Assembly: GCA_934667845.1 (NCBI GenBank)
Contig: CAKUMQ010000001.1
Location: 22,120-86,119, forward strand
DNA: 64,000 nt
Origin: an uncultured Eubacteriales bacterium
GTDB lineage: Bacteria > Bacillota > Clostridia > Oscillospirales > Acutalibacteraceae
Direction: 5' to 3'
Position 1 is the first letter of the stretch. The number at the start of each line of letters is the position of its first letter. The translations under genes were made by a program, and so were the position numbers. Shown piece by piece: positions 1 to 8,854 of the stretch. Below the pieces are notes generated by a model, which saw nothing but the letters and a program-made list of their open reading frames with translations, did no database searches and had not been told where the DNA came from.

Positions 1-276
1 AAAGACGAGATCGTGCCGGTGCGTCCGGACGGCGGAGAAAGCTCTGCGCCCTCCGGCGATTCCGAGCCGGAGTCCAAGCCGGAGTCCAAGCCGGAGTCCG
101 AGCCGGAGTCCAAGCCGGAGTCTGACGATACGCCGACCTCCTCTGCGCCCGCGGGCAGCGAGGAGAGCCGTGTTTCGCCGGATACCGGCGTGCCCGGTGT
201 CGGCGCGGCGGTTATCGGACTGCTTCTGGTCTCGGCAGCCGGCGTATGGACGGCGGGCCGTAAACGGAAAGAATAA
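1..276 (+). CDS. C-terminal end of a cell-surface protein (5' part outside window)
   Basis: Only the last 91 residues are present; the reading frame is open from base 1, so the gene starts to the left. Visible parts are a low-complexity stretch of PESK/PESE tetrapeptide repeats, a Ser/Pro-rich linker, and a C-terminal anchor made of SPDTG, a hydrophobic helix and the positive tail GRKRKE. That layout is the one used by Gram-positive surface proteins that are sorted to the wall or held in the membrane; SPDTG resembles variant sortase motifs, but sortase processing is inference. The catalytic or binding part is not visible. It lies just upstream of two more secreted proteins and is probably the preceding member of the same locus. 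Confidence 0.75.
   Translation, partial: KDEIVPVRPDGGESSAPSGDSEPESKPESKPESEPESKPESDDTPTSSAPAGSEESRVSPDTGVPGVGAAVIGLLLVSAAGVWTAGRKRKE
61..123 (+). repeat. 12-bp tandem repeats coding PESK/PESE
   Basis: About five in-frame copies of a 12-bp unit close to GAGTCCAAGCCG lie head to tail inside the surface-protein end. They encode a charged, proline-containing spacer, typical of stalk regions. The unit is in frame, so copy-number change would alter stalk length without breaking the gene. Confidence 0.8.
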
Positions 277-372
277 GCTCTGTGTCCGCAGAGGCTGCCG
301 ACCGGCGGGGGTGCCTGCCCTGCCTGCCGGCCGGTCTCTGCGGTTCGGGCATGAAAAAGGATGGGAGAGCAT

Positions 373-1323
373 ATGAAACACGCTTGGAAACGGGGATCGG
401 CACTGATCCTTTCGCTGCTGATGACGGTGCTGCTGTTTGCGACGGTATCCGGCGCGGCATCGGCAAAGGAGACAACCAAGGTCATCTGGGACATGGAGGA
501 CAAGGCGGTTATCGGGCAGCTGATCACAGCGGATGCCCAAAAGGCGACAATGGTGCAGAGCACACAGTATAAGCGCAGCGGCGCGGCGTCGCTGATGTTT
601 GTCAACACCGGCCATAACGGACTGATGGGCAATATTGTACCCTTTTTGGACGTGGATCTGACGGGCTGGGATATCATCCGGTTCTACGTCTGCAATCCGA
701 CCGACCGCGAGGCGGGACTGCGGTATCAGTTCTGCGGCGGCATGACCGGCAACACGCCGTATTATCTGGATGTGGAGATCCCGGCACAGACGGACGGCTT
801 TATCCCGGTGGATTTCCCGCTGAAGGATTTCGAAGCCATCGAATATATCGCGCAGGGAAAATTCTACGATATCGCCCAGCCGTATGAGTATGTGATCGCG
901 GACAGCGCCCTGATCTTTACGGGACCGGAGACCGGTGAGCGGCTCTACATCGACGATGTCATGCTGGTGAAGAGCAACGGCGGCGCGGCGACCACCGCGC
1001 CGACAAAGGCACCCGCCAACACGACCAAGCCGGCCAACACGACGAAGCCTGCGGGAACGACCGCGCAGGCTGCCCCGGTCAGCACGGATACGGCGGCGAC
1101 CGGCGGTACGACCGCTGCCGACACGCCAGAAACGTCGGCAACGGATGCCGGGGAGACAAAGGCGACGGTTCCCGCTTCGGTGGAGACCAAGGCGCCGGAG
1201 GAGTCGAAGCCGCAGACGGAAAAGGGCGGTTTCCCCGTCTGGGGGATCGTGCTGATCGTTGTGGCTGTTTTGGCAGCAGGCGGCGCGGCTGTGCTGATCG
1301 TCAGGAAAAAGGCAGGAAAATAA
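373..1323 (+). CDS. secreted, membrane-tethered beta-sandwich protein
   Basis: The protein has 316 residues. It has an N-terminal signal peptide, a soluble domain of about 180 residues rich in beta-strand patterns and aromatic residues (it ends with the motif YIDDVML, as in carbohydrate-binding sandwich domains), a Thr/Pro-rich linker with repeated NTTKP, and a C-terminal hydrophobic helix followed by VRKKAGK. I chose ATG 373 because GGGAGA lies 5 bases upstream; an in-frame ATG at 361 has no usable spacing. The linker and anchor are nearly identical to those of the next gene. The domain resembles carbohydrate-binding modules, which fits the locus, but the family was not identified. Confidence 0.75.
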   Translation: MKHAWKRGSALILSLLMTVLLFATVSGAASAKETTKVIWDMEDKAVIGQLITADAQKATMVQSTQYKRSGAASLMFVNTGHNGLMGNIVPFLDVDLTGWDIIRFYVCNPTDREAGLRYQFCGGMTGNTPYYLDVEIPAQTDGFIPVDFPLKDFEAIEYIAQGKFYDIAQPYEYVIADSALIFTGPETGERLYIDDVMLVKSNGGAATTAPTKAPANTTKPANTTKPAGTTAQAAPVSTDTAATGGTTAADTPETSATDAGETKATVPASVETKAPEESKPQTEKGGFPVWGIVLIVVAVLAAGGAAVLIVRKKAGK

Positions 1324-1375
1324 ACGCCGGGATCCCGGCAAAACGGGAATGCGGTGATCGGGTGAGCAAACCGGC

Positions 1376-2803
1376 ATGAAAAAGAAATGGATCTTCGCGC
1401 TGTTGTCCCTTGTCCTTGTTTTGGGAGCGGGCGTTTGTCCGGCGGCTGCCGAAGAAAAGCCGCACAGCCTGCTGCTCATCGGGGATTCCAATATCGAATT
1501 CGGCCCGATCGCCAACGGCTATGCCGAAATTCTCGAATCGTCCTTCGAATCGGGCGGGTCGGGATACATACCGCTCAACGCGACCTACGTCGATCTGCCG
1601 GCATCCGGGGTCAGTCTGACCGCGGATGCCGGTTGGGTGGCAGGAGATATGAACATCAACGGTCGGCACAGCGCCGGTACCGTTTATGCGCCCAATGGAC
1701 TGTGGACGGAATGCGAGACCAAAGGCGCCGTTTACACGGTGACGTGCAAGGGCAGCGGGATCGACCTGTATTATACGGCCATGCCGGGCGGCGGCAGGTT
1801 CGGCGTGGAGCTGGACGGGGAAAACAAGGGCGAAACGGATACCGCCGCACAGAGGGCGGAGACGAGAAAGCTGTCGTTTGCCGGTCTGGACGCCGATAAA
1901 ACGCATACGCTGAAGATCACGCTGGTCAGCGGCCGCGTCATTCTGACCGGCGTGGATCGTGTGCAGGGAACGGGCGCCCGTGCCGTCGTGCACAACTGGG
2001 GCAACGGCGGCGCGGATACGACCGATTTTATCCGCGTGGAGGAAAATGTGCTGCAAACCGCCGTAAAGGCGCTGAACCCGGATGCCGTCGTCATCCTGCT
2101 CGGCACAAACGATGTGCTGTCCTCGGATGAAAAGGAGTTTGCCGACAACCTGACGGCGTTTGTTCGGCGGGTGCAGAAAGCGACGGATGCCCCGGTGATG
2201 ATCATGTCCCATTTCCGCATTTTCCGGGAATACAGCGTGACAAAGGACTATCTTTCCTACAGCTACCCGGCGGTGCGTGACCGCACGGGCTGCACCTACT
2301 GGAATATGTATGCCTGGTACGGCGACGGCGTCGCCACACTGAAGGACAGCAGCGACGGCGTGCACTGCAATGCCGCTGCGGGCAAGCGCATTGCCGCCGA
2401 GCTGTATGCGCAGGTCAGAGCCATGCGCGATCCGCAGCCGGCGACCACGGCGCCGACAAAGGCGCCCGTAAATACGACCAAGCCGGTCAACACGACGAAG
2501 CCTGCGCATACGACAAAACCTGCGGGGACGACCGCGCAGGCAGCCCCGGTCGGCACAACTGCTTCGGAGACCGGCGATACGACCGCTGCCGACACGCCGG
2601 AAACGTCGGCGACGGAGACGGAGGAGACAAAGGCGACGGTTCCCGCCTCGGCGGAGACAAAGGCGCCGGAGACGTCGGAGCCGCAGACGGAAAAGGGCGG
2701 CTTCCCCGTCTGGGGGAGCGTGCTGATCGCTGCGGCTGTCCTGGCGGCAGGCGGCGCGGCGGCGGTGCTGATCGTCAGGAAAAAGAAAACGGACAACGGA
2801 TAA
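1376..2803 (+). CDS. secreted membrane-anchored SGNH/GDSL hydrolase
   Basis: The 475-residue protein carries the blocks of the SGNH hydrolase superfamily: block I IGDSN with the nucleophile Ser, a Gly in NWGNGGADT, block III LGTND, and block V DGVHCN with the catalytic Asp/His pair. An N-terminal signal peptide, a Thr/Pro/Glu-rich linker of about 90 residues and a C-terminal membrane helix with the tail VRKKKTDNG place the enzyme outside the membrane. Family members remove acetyl or other acyl groups from polysaccharides, so a role in deacylating a glycan before uptake is likely but inferred. The linker-anchor cassette is shared with the gene before it. Confidence 0.88.
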   Translation: MKKKWIFALLSLVLVLGAGVCPAAAEEKPHSLLLIGDSNIEFGPIANGYAEILESSFESGGSGYIPLNATYVDLPASGVSLTADAGWVAGDMNINGRHSAGTVYAPNGLWTECETKGAVYTVTCKGSGIDLYYTAMPGGGRFGVELDGENKGETDTAAQRAETRKLSFAGLDADKTHTLKITLVSGRVILTGVDRVQGTGARAVVHNWGNGGADTTDFIRVEENVLQTAVKALNPDAVVILLGTNDVLSSDEKEFADNLTAFVRRVQKATDAPVMIMSHFRIFREYSVTKDYLSYSYPAVRDRTGCTYWNMYAWYGDGVATLKDSSDGVHCNAAAGKRIAAELYAQVRAMRDPQPATTAPTKAPVNTTKPVNTTKPAHTTKPAGTTAQAAPVGTTASETGDTTAADTPETSATETEETKATVPASAETKAPETSEPQTEKGGFPVWGSVLIAAAVLAAGGAAAVLIVRKKKTDNG

Positions 2804-2830
2804 TTCCCGTGCGGAAACGGAGGAACGCGG

Positions 2831-4189
2831 ATGGCTTTTCACGGAAAACGGCGGCTTGCCGCACTGACTCTTTCGGTGGGTCTGCTTCTGGCAGGATGTG
2901 CCGGTCCCGGCGGCGAAACGGAGCCGTCCGCATCGGCGGCGGAATCGGGCGGCGTGACGGCGGCGGGGTTTAAGACCGGCGCGCGCTGGCAGCCGGACGA
3001 ATTTGTGATCTCCACGCTGGTGGGGCTGCCCTACGGCGCGACGGAGACGCAGACAAAGCGGGCTGTCCGCTATCATAAGGAAGCCGGCTTCAACACGATC
3101 GAGATGGTCAACGTGTCCGCTGAGGACATGGATATGGCGCTGAGGGCATGCGGGGAATCGGGGATCAAGGTGCTTGTGGGCGATCCGGATCTCATGCCCG
3201 GATCGCAGAAAAGCGATGCCGAGATCCTTTCAAAAATGCAGAGCTACGCCGCCTATGAGGAGACGATCCGCGGATTTTTCATCTGCGACGAGCCTGCCCA
3301 CGATCCGGCGCTTTACCGGGAAATTGCCGCGTGGAGCGACCGGCTGCGGCAACTTGCGCCCACAAAGCTGATGTTTTCCAATCTGTTTCCGAGTTACGGA
3401 AAATATACCTGGGGAAATACCCAGAACGGCTACCGCAATACCGCCTATGCGCGGTATGCGGACGAGTTTTTTGCCGCGACCGACCCGGATGTGCTCTCGG
3501 TAGACTACTATGTGTTTGCCTTTTCCACTGCCTGTGAGGCGGATCTGGACCGCAACAGCCTGTGGCGGGACTGGGGTTATTTCCGGCGGCGCAGCATAGA
3601 GACCGGCAAGCCCTTCTGGTGCTATATTCAGTCGCTCGGCGAATTTGCCGCCGCAAAACGGATCGGCAATATGACGGGCGAGCGCATCGCCGTGCAGGTG
3701 AATGCCGCCGTGGCTTACGGTGCCAAGGGCATCAGCTACTACAATTCGCTGTGTACGCTGATCGACGAGCGCGCCTATAAAACGGAGCTGTATGAGGCGA
3801 TACAGGCGGTCAACCGCGGCGTGGCGACCTACGGCAATATCCTGCTTGACAAGACCTATGACGAGCTTTACCATACCGCCGTTCCCGAAGCGCTCAACGA
3901 GCCGTATTTCGCGGACGATCTGAAAAACAGCCGCCGTTTTGTCTCTCTGCCCGACGGGGCGCTGGTGTCCACCTTTACGGGGGATGCGGGCGAGGTGTAC
4001 ATGATGGTGGTCAACCGCAGCTATACGCGTGAATTGAGCGGAACCGCCGTTTTAAAGACCGCCGCCGATGTGGCGGTGATCTCGCCGGAGACGGGGGCGG
4101 AAACGCCGGTCGGAAGCCGGACGGATACGCTGGATGTGAGCCTGACCAAGGGCGGTGCGGCGCTGTATGTGCTGCGGCCGTGCACATGA
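2831..4189 (+). CDS. lipoprotein with glycoside-hydrolase-like TIM barrel
   Basis: The 452-residue protein starts with a lipoprotein signal ending in the lipobox LLAGC, so it should sit on the outer face of the membrane. The body shows the alternating strand/helix pattern of a TIM barrel, with FFICDEP, LSVDYYVF and GAKGISYYNSL at places where clan GH-A enzymes carry catalytic or substrate residues. The last 80 residues look like a small beta-domain. It resembles the cytoplasmic protein at 17048-18313 in block order (DEP motif, SVDYY/SYDCY motif, GxKx(I/L) motif). A glycosidase function is plausible but no numbered GH family can be assigned. GGAGGA precedes ATG 2831. Confidence 0.72.
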   Translation: MAFHGKRRLAALTLSVGLLLAGCAGPGGETEPSASAAESGGVTAAGFKTGARWQPDEFVISTLVGLPYGATETQTKRAVRYHKEAGFNTIEMVNVSAEDMDMALRACGESGIKVLVGDPDLMPGSQKSDAEILSKMQSYAAYEETIRGFFICDEPAHDPALYREIAAWSDRLRQLAPTKLMFSNLFPSYGKYTWGNTQNGYRNTAYARYADEFFAATDPDVLSVDYYVFAFSTACEADLDRNSLWRDWGYFRRRSIETGKPFWCYIQSLGEFAAAKRIGNMTGERIAVQVNAAVAYGAKGISYYNSLCTLIDERAYKTELYEAIQAVNRGVATYGNILLDKTYDELYHTAVPEALNEPYFADDLKNSRRFVSLPDGALVSTFTGDAGEVYMMVVNRSYTRELSGTAVLKTAADVAVISPETGAETPVGSRTDTLDVSLTKGGAALYVLRPCT

Positions 4190-4205
4190 GAAAGAAGGTT
4201 TGTGG

Positions 4206-7016
4206 ATGAGCGCAAGAAGATGGCTGGCGGCATTTTCCGCCTGCCTTTGCCTGCTCGGCGGGATTCCCGCCGCTGCCGCTTCTGCGGCAGCGGAAAACGG
4301 GACGGCTGCGGGCGGCACCTATGCCGACTATCAGAAGCGCTATGCCGACGCCGCGCATCCCGGGACGGAGATCTGTGTGGCGGGCGGCACGGGACAGGCA
4401 TCCGATCCGGCGGCGGTCACGGCGCCGACCGCCTTTGCCGGGCGGGAAAATACGCTGAAATGGGAAAAGGCATCCGGTGCCGTGACCTGGACGTTTACTG
4501 TGGAGCAGGCGGGGCTGTACAGCCTGGAGCTGACCTATTATCCGCTTGAGGGAAAAGGGCAGAAGCCGGAGTACACCCTCGCGATCAACGGTGCGGTGCC
4601 GTTTTCCGGCGCGGCGGGCGTGACGCTCGACCGCTGCTGGCAGGACGGGCTGTCCGAAGCGGAAGCCTTTGAACAGGATGTGCAGGGCAACGAGATCGCG
4701 CCGGAGCCGGTCGAGCAGGCGAAGTGGATGACCAAAACGCTTGCCGATCCGGAGGGGCTGTATACCGAGCCGTACCGGTTTTATTTCGGCAGCGGGAGCA
4801 ACACCGTCACACTGACCTGTGTGCGGGAGCAGATCGCCGTGGGGCAGCTGCGGCTGTATCAGCCGGAGGAGCCGCCCGCCTATACGGCGCCGAGCGGAAC
4901 GGACGGCGCGCCGTCCGGTTATATCTTCCATATTCAGGCGGAGCGGCCGTCGGCGGTCTCGGATTCCTCGCTGCGCCCTTATGCCGACAAAAGCGATCCC
5001 GCCAACGAGCCGTTTGACGCCGTGGCGGACCGACTGAACAGCTTCGGCGGCAGCGACTGGTCAACGGCGGGGCAGTGGGCGGAATGGACGTTTACCGTTC
5101 CGGCGGACGGCTATTATCAGCTGACGTTCCGGTATCGGCAGAATGCCGTGCGCGGGCTGTTCACCTCCCGCCGCATTACCGTGGACGGGGCAGTGCCGTA
5201 TGCGGAAATGGAGGCGGTGCCGTTTCGGTATACAAACGGGTGGTCGCTGATGACGCTCGGCGGCGACGAGCCGATCCGGCTGTATCTGACGGCGGGACAG
5301 ACGCACACCCTGCGGCTTGAGGTCACGCTCGGCGAAAGCGCGCCGATCCTGCGCGAGCTGCAGGACTGCCGCCAAAAGCTCAATGCCTACTACCGCCGCA
5401 TCGTGATGATCACCGGCACAAATCCCGACCGGTACCGGGATTATCAGCTCACGCGGGAGATCCCCGAGCTGATGGACACGTTTCGCGAGCTGTCGGCGCG
5501 TCTGCGCGGACAGGCGCAGAAATGGGAGAGCCTGTCCGGCTTTTCGGGCAGCGAGGCGGTGCTGCTGTACCGGATCGCCGAGCAGCTGGACAGCTTCCGC
5601 GACGCGCCGTATTCCATCCCCGAGCGGCTGTCCAACCTGCGCGAAAATATCGCGGGGATGGCGTCCTGGCTGACCGAACGGCAGAGCCAGCCGCTGGAGC
5701 TGGACTATGTGGCGGTGATGGCGGCGGATGCCAAGCCGCCCGCGGCGTCCGCCGGCTTTTTCCGCAAGCTGTGGGCGGGCGTGCAGGCGTTTCTCGCGTC
5801 ATTTTTCACGGATTATACCCACATCGGCAGCGCGGACGGCGACGCCCTTGAGGTGTGGATGGGCACCGGCAGCGATCAGATGGCGGTTCTGCGCCGCCTG
5901 ATCGACCGCGATTTTACGCCGAAGCAGGCGGTGCCGGTGGAGCTGAAGCTGGTCTCGTCAACATTACTGCTGCAGGCGATCATGGCGGGGGTCGGTCCGG
6001 ATGTGGCGCTGAATGTGGAGCGCACGCAGCCGGTGAATCTGGCGCTGCGCGGCGCATTGGAGCCGCTGGACGGCTACGCGGGCTTTTCGTCTCTGCCGTC
6101 GCGCTTTATTTCGACGGCTTTCGATCCGTATACGCTGGAGGGACATGTATATGCCCTGCCGGAGACGCAGGCGTTTCCGATGCTGTTCTACCGCAAGGAT
6201 ATTTTAGAGGAGCTGTCGGCTGAGGTGCCGCAGACATGGGAGGATATCTATCGTTTGGCGCCGATCCTGCAGCGGCACCATATGGAGATCGGTCTGCCGA
6301 CAGAGGCGTATACGATGCTGCTGCTCCAGCACGGCGGGCAGATGTATAACGCGGAAAAGACCGCGCTTGCTCTGACGGAGGATGTCTCCGTGTCGGCGTT
6401 TGAGGAATGGGTCGAATTTTATACGCAGTATACCTTCTCCCTGTTTAAAGATGACTACAACCGTTTCCGCACCGGCGAAATGCCGCTGACCATCATGAGC
6501 TACACATTTTACTGCCAGCTTGCCATTGCCGCCCCGGAGATCCGCGGGCTGTGGGGCATGGCGGAGGTGCCGGGCGTGCGGCGTGCCGACGGTACGATAG
6601 ATCGCACGGTCAGCGCCCTGTCGACCGGCACGGCGGCTGTGCTGCTTTCGGACAGTCGGAAGAAGACCGAGGGCTTTGCGTTTCTGGACTGGTGGACCTC
6701 CGACGATGTCCAGGCGGCGTTCGGGCGCGAGGTCGAGGCGGTCGTCGGCACGGCTGCCCGCTATGCGTCGGCAAATCAGGCGGCGGTCAGCCGTCTGCCG
6801 TGGAGCGACGCCGAGTGGAACATACTGCACGCACAGTGGAAAAATGTGCGGGATCTGCCCGAGGTGCCGGGCGGCTATTACGTTACGCGCAATATTGACA
6901 ATGCTTTTCGCGCCTGCGTCTACCGGGGGGAGAACCCGCGGGAGATGCTGCTGAAATGGACGGCGGAGACCAATAAAGAGATCTCGCGCAAGAGAAGAGA
7001 GTACGGGCTTACATGA
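4206..7016 (+). CDS. ABC-transporter solute-binding protein with N-terminal carbohydrate-binding domains
   Basis: The 936-residue protein is about twice the length of an ordinary sugar-binding protein. After a signal peptide there are two beta-sandwich segments (about residues 75-215 and 238-388) of carbohydrate-binding-module type, then a helical section (390-510). The last 400 residues are a family-1-like extracellular solute-binding domain (VWMGTGSDQM, AFPMLFYRKD, FLDWWTS). No lipobox is seen. ATG 4206 is preceded by AAGAAGG; an upstream in-frame ATG at 4155 overlaps the preceding gene and would bury the signal peptide. It is followed by two permease genes, so it likely presents an oligosaccharide to that transporter while gripping the polymer with its extra domains. 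Confidence 0.85.
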   Translation: MSARRWLAAFSACLCLLGGIPAAAASAAAENGTAAGGTYADYQKRYADAAHPGTEICVAGGTGQASDPAAVTAPTAFAGRENTLKWEKASGAVTWTFTVEQAGLYSLELTYYPLEGKGQKPEYTLAINGAVPFSGAAGVTLDRCWQDGLSEAEAFEQDVQGNEIAPEPVEQAKWMTKTLADPEGLYTEPYRFYFGSGSNTVTLTCVREQIAVGQLRLYQPEEPPAYTAPSGTDGAPSGYIFHIQAERPSAVSDSSLRPYADKSDPANEPFDAVADRLNSFGGSDWSTAGQWAEWTFTVPADGYYQLTFRYRQNAVRGLFTSRRITVDGAVPYAEMEAVPFRYTNGWSLMTLGGDEPIRLYLTAGQTHTLRLEVTLGESAPILRELQDCRQKLNAYYRRIVMITGTNPDRYRDYQLTREIPELMDTFRELSARLRGQAQKWESLSGFSGSEAVLLYRIAEQLDSFRDAPYSIPERLSNLRENIAGMASWLTERQSQPLELDYVAVMAADAKPPAASAGFFRKLWAGVQAFLASFFTDYTHIGSADGDALEVWMGTGSDQMAVLRRLIDRDFTPKQAVPVELKLVSSTLLLQAIMAGVGPDVALNVERTQPVNLALRGALEPLDGYAGFSSLPSRFISTAFDPYTLEGHVYALPETQAFPMLFYRKDILEELSAEVPQTWEDIYRLAPILQRHHMEIGLPTEAYTMLLLQHGGQMYNAEKTALALTEDVSVSAFEEWVEFYTQYTFSLFKDDYNRFRTGEMPLTIMSYTFYCQLAIAAPEIRGLWGMAEVPGVRRADGTIDRTVSALSTGTAAVLLSDSRKKTEGFAFLDWWTSDDVQAAFGREVEAVVGTAARYASANQAAVSRLPWSDAEWNILHAQWKNVRDLPEVPGGYYVTRNIDNAFRACVYRGENPREMLLKWTAETNKEISRKRREYGLT

Positions 7017-7047
7017 GGCCGCTCCCCGGAAAGGACGGATCATATCC

Positions 7048-7965
7048 ATGAGGGCAAAATTACAACAGCCGCGCCGGGATACATGGCGGCGGATCCGGCA
7101 GAATCGCCAGCACTATCTGCTGATGCTGCCGTTTCTGCTGACGTTTTTCCTGTTTACGCTGCTGCCGGTGCTGCTGTCGATGATACTGAGCTTTACCAAC
7201 TACGATATGCTCTCCGTCCCGCGGTTTGTGGGATGGGAAAACTTCCGCCGTCTGTTTTTTGACGACGAGGTGTTCTGGATCGCCGTGAAAAATACGCTGA
7301 TCTTCGCCGTATTCACCGGCCCGATCAGCTATGTGCTGTGCTTCGGCTTTGCGTGGCTCATCAACGAGCTGGGCACAAAGCTGCGCACCGTCTGCACCAC
7401 GGTATTCTATGCGCCCGCGCTGTCGGGACAGGCATATGTGGTCTTTCTGTATCTGTTCAGCTCCGATCAGTACGGCATCATCAACGGCGTGCTGATGAAC
7501 ATGGGCATTCTGAAGGAGCCGGTCGCCTGGCTGAGCGACCCGGCGTACAATATGACCGTGCTGATCATCGTGCAGCTCTGGCTGAGCCTCGGCACCGGCT
7601 TTCTGGCGTTTATCGCCGGATTGCAGGGAATCGACACAAGCCTGTATGAGGCGGCGAGCATCGACGGGATCCGCAACCGGTTTCAGGAGCTGTGGCATAT
7701 CACGCTGCCCTCCATGGTGCCGCAGCTTTTGTTCGGCGCTGTGATGCAGATCATCTCCTCCTTTTCCATGGCGGACGTGTCTATGCGGCTGGCGGGTTTC
7801 CCCAGCGTGGAGTATTCGGCGGAGACGATCGTGACGCACATCATCGATTACAGCACGCTGCGCTATGAAATGGGCTACGCCTCGGCGATGGCGAGCGTAC
7901 TGTTTGTGATGATGCTCGTCTCCCACCGGCTGGTGACAAAGCTGCTGCAGGGCGTCGGCCATTGA
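7048..7965 (+). CDS. sugar ABC transporter permease, MalF-like (system 1)
   Basis: The 305-residue integral membrane protein has about six hydrophobic helices. The binding-protein-dependent permease signature (EAA loop), EAASIDGIRNRFQELW, is near residues 200-215; this loop docks on the ATPase subunit. It belongs to the MalF/UgpA group of carbohydrate importers (family CUT1). It lies 31 bases after its likely binding protein and just before the partner permease. No ATPase gene is nearby, so a shared MsmK/MalK-type ATPase encoded elsewhere is expected. Confidence 0.93.
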   Translation: MRAKLQQPRRDTWRRIRQNRQHYLLMLPFLLTFFLFTLLPVLLSMILSFTNYDMLSVPRFVGWENFRRLFFDDEVFWIAVKNTLIFAVFTGPISYVLCFGFAWLINELGTKLRTVCTTVFYAPALSGQAYVVFLYLFSSDQYGIINGVLMNMGILKEPVAWLSDPAYNMTVLIIVQLWLSLGTGFLAFIAGLQGIDTSLYEAASIDGIRNRFQELWHITLPSMVPQLLFGAVMQIISSFSMADVSMRLAGFPSVEYSAETIVTHIIDYSTLRYEMGYASAMASVLFVMMLVSHRLVTKLLQGVGH

Positions 7966-7987
7966 CGGAGAAGGGAGGACAGAGTCT

Positions 7988-8854
7988 GTGATGCACTTGA
8001 AATACCGGCGGTCGCTGATGAACCGTTCACGGCTGGGAAACGTGATGGTGTGGATCGTTCTGATCGTGGCGGGACTGTTTATGTCCGTGCCGCTGATCTA
8101 TGCCGTGACGGCGTCGCTCAAGCCGTTTGAGGAGATATTCCTCTTTCCGCCGAAGCTGTATGTGATCAATCCCACATGGGACAACTATACCGCGCTGTTT
8201 TCCCTGACGGGGGAGCTGACGGTGCCGTTTTCGCGGTATCTGTTCAACAGCTTCTTTATTGCCGTGGCGACGACCGTGATCCAGATCATTTTCGCCTCCA
8301 TGGCGGCATATCCGCTTGCCAAAGGGGATTTTCCGGGAAAAAACATCATTTTCAACGTGATCGTGTTTTCGCTCATGTTTGTGTCGCAGGTGACGTTTAT
8401 GCCGCAGTATATCCTGATGGCGAAGCTGCAGCTGCTCAACACCTGGTGGTCGCTTCTGCTGCCGACGGTCGGCTCCTCCATGGGGCTGTTTTTGATGAAG
8501 CAGTTTATGGAGCAGATCCCCTATGCCATTATTGAATCCGCCCGTTTAGACGGCGCGGGCGAGGGGCGGATCGTGTTTTCGCTGGTGTTTCCGAACGTCA
8601 AGCCCGCATGGCTGACGCTGGCGATCTTTACGTTTCAGGGCATGTGGAACACCACCGGCTCCTCGTATCTGTTTGACGAGGATATCAAGCTGCTGCCGAC
8701 GGCTCTGGCGCAGATCACGCAGAGCAACGCGACCGCGCGCATGGGTGTCGGGATGGCGACGACGGTGATCCTGATGATCCCGCCGATCCTCTTTTTCATT
8801 CTGTCGCAGAGCAACGTCGTGAAAACAATGGCATTTGCCGGTATAAAGGAATGA
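7988..8854 (+). CDS. sugar ABC transporter permease, MalG-like (system 1)
   Basis: The 288-residue protein with six predicted membrane helices has the EAA loop ESARLDGAGEGRIVF and the C-terminal pattern typical of MalG/UgpE permeases. It pairs with the MalF-like protein just upstream to form the membrane channel. GGGAGG at 7973-7978 sits 9 bases before GTG 7988; ATG 7991 directly after it is the alternative start and changes the protein by one residue. Its stop overlaps the start of the next gene (ATGA), which argues for coupled translation. Confidence 0.93.
   Translation: MMHLKYRRSLMNRSRLGNVMVWIVLIVAGLFMSVPLIYAVTASLKPFEEIFLFPPKLYVINPTWDNYTALFSLTGELTVPFSRYLFNSFFIAVATTVIQIIFASMAAYPLAKGDFPGKNIIFNVIVFSLMFVSQVTFMPQYILMAKLQLLNTWWSLLLPTVGSSMGLFLMKQFMEQIPYAIIESARLDGAGEGRIVFSLVFPNVKPAWLTLAIFTFQGMWNTTGSSYLFDEDIKLLPTALAQITQSNATARMGVGMATTVILMIPPILFFILSQSNVVKTMAFAGIKE

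Noticed and set aside
61..123. Short tandem repeats as a CRISPR-like array
   Set aside because: Units are 12 bases, contiguous and in frame with no spacers; they code PESK.
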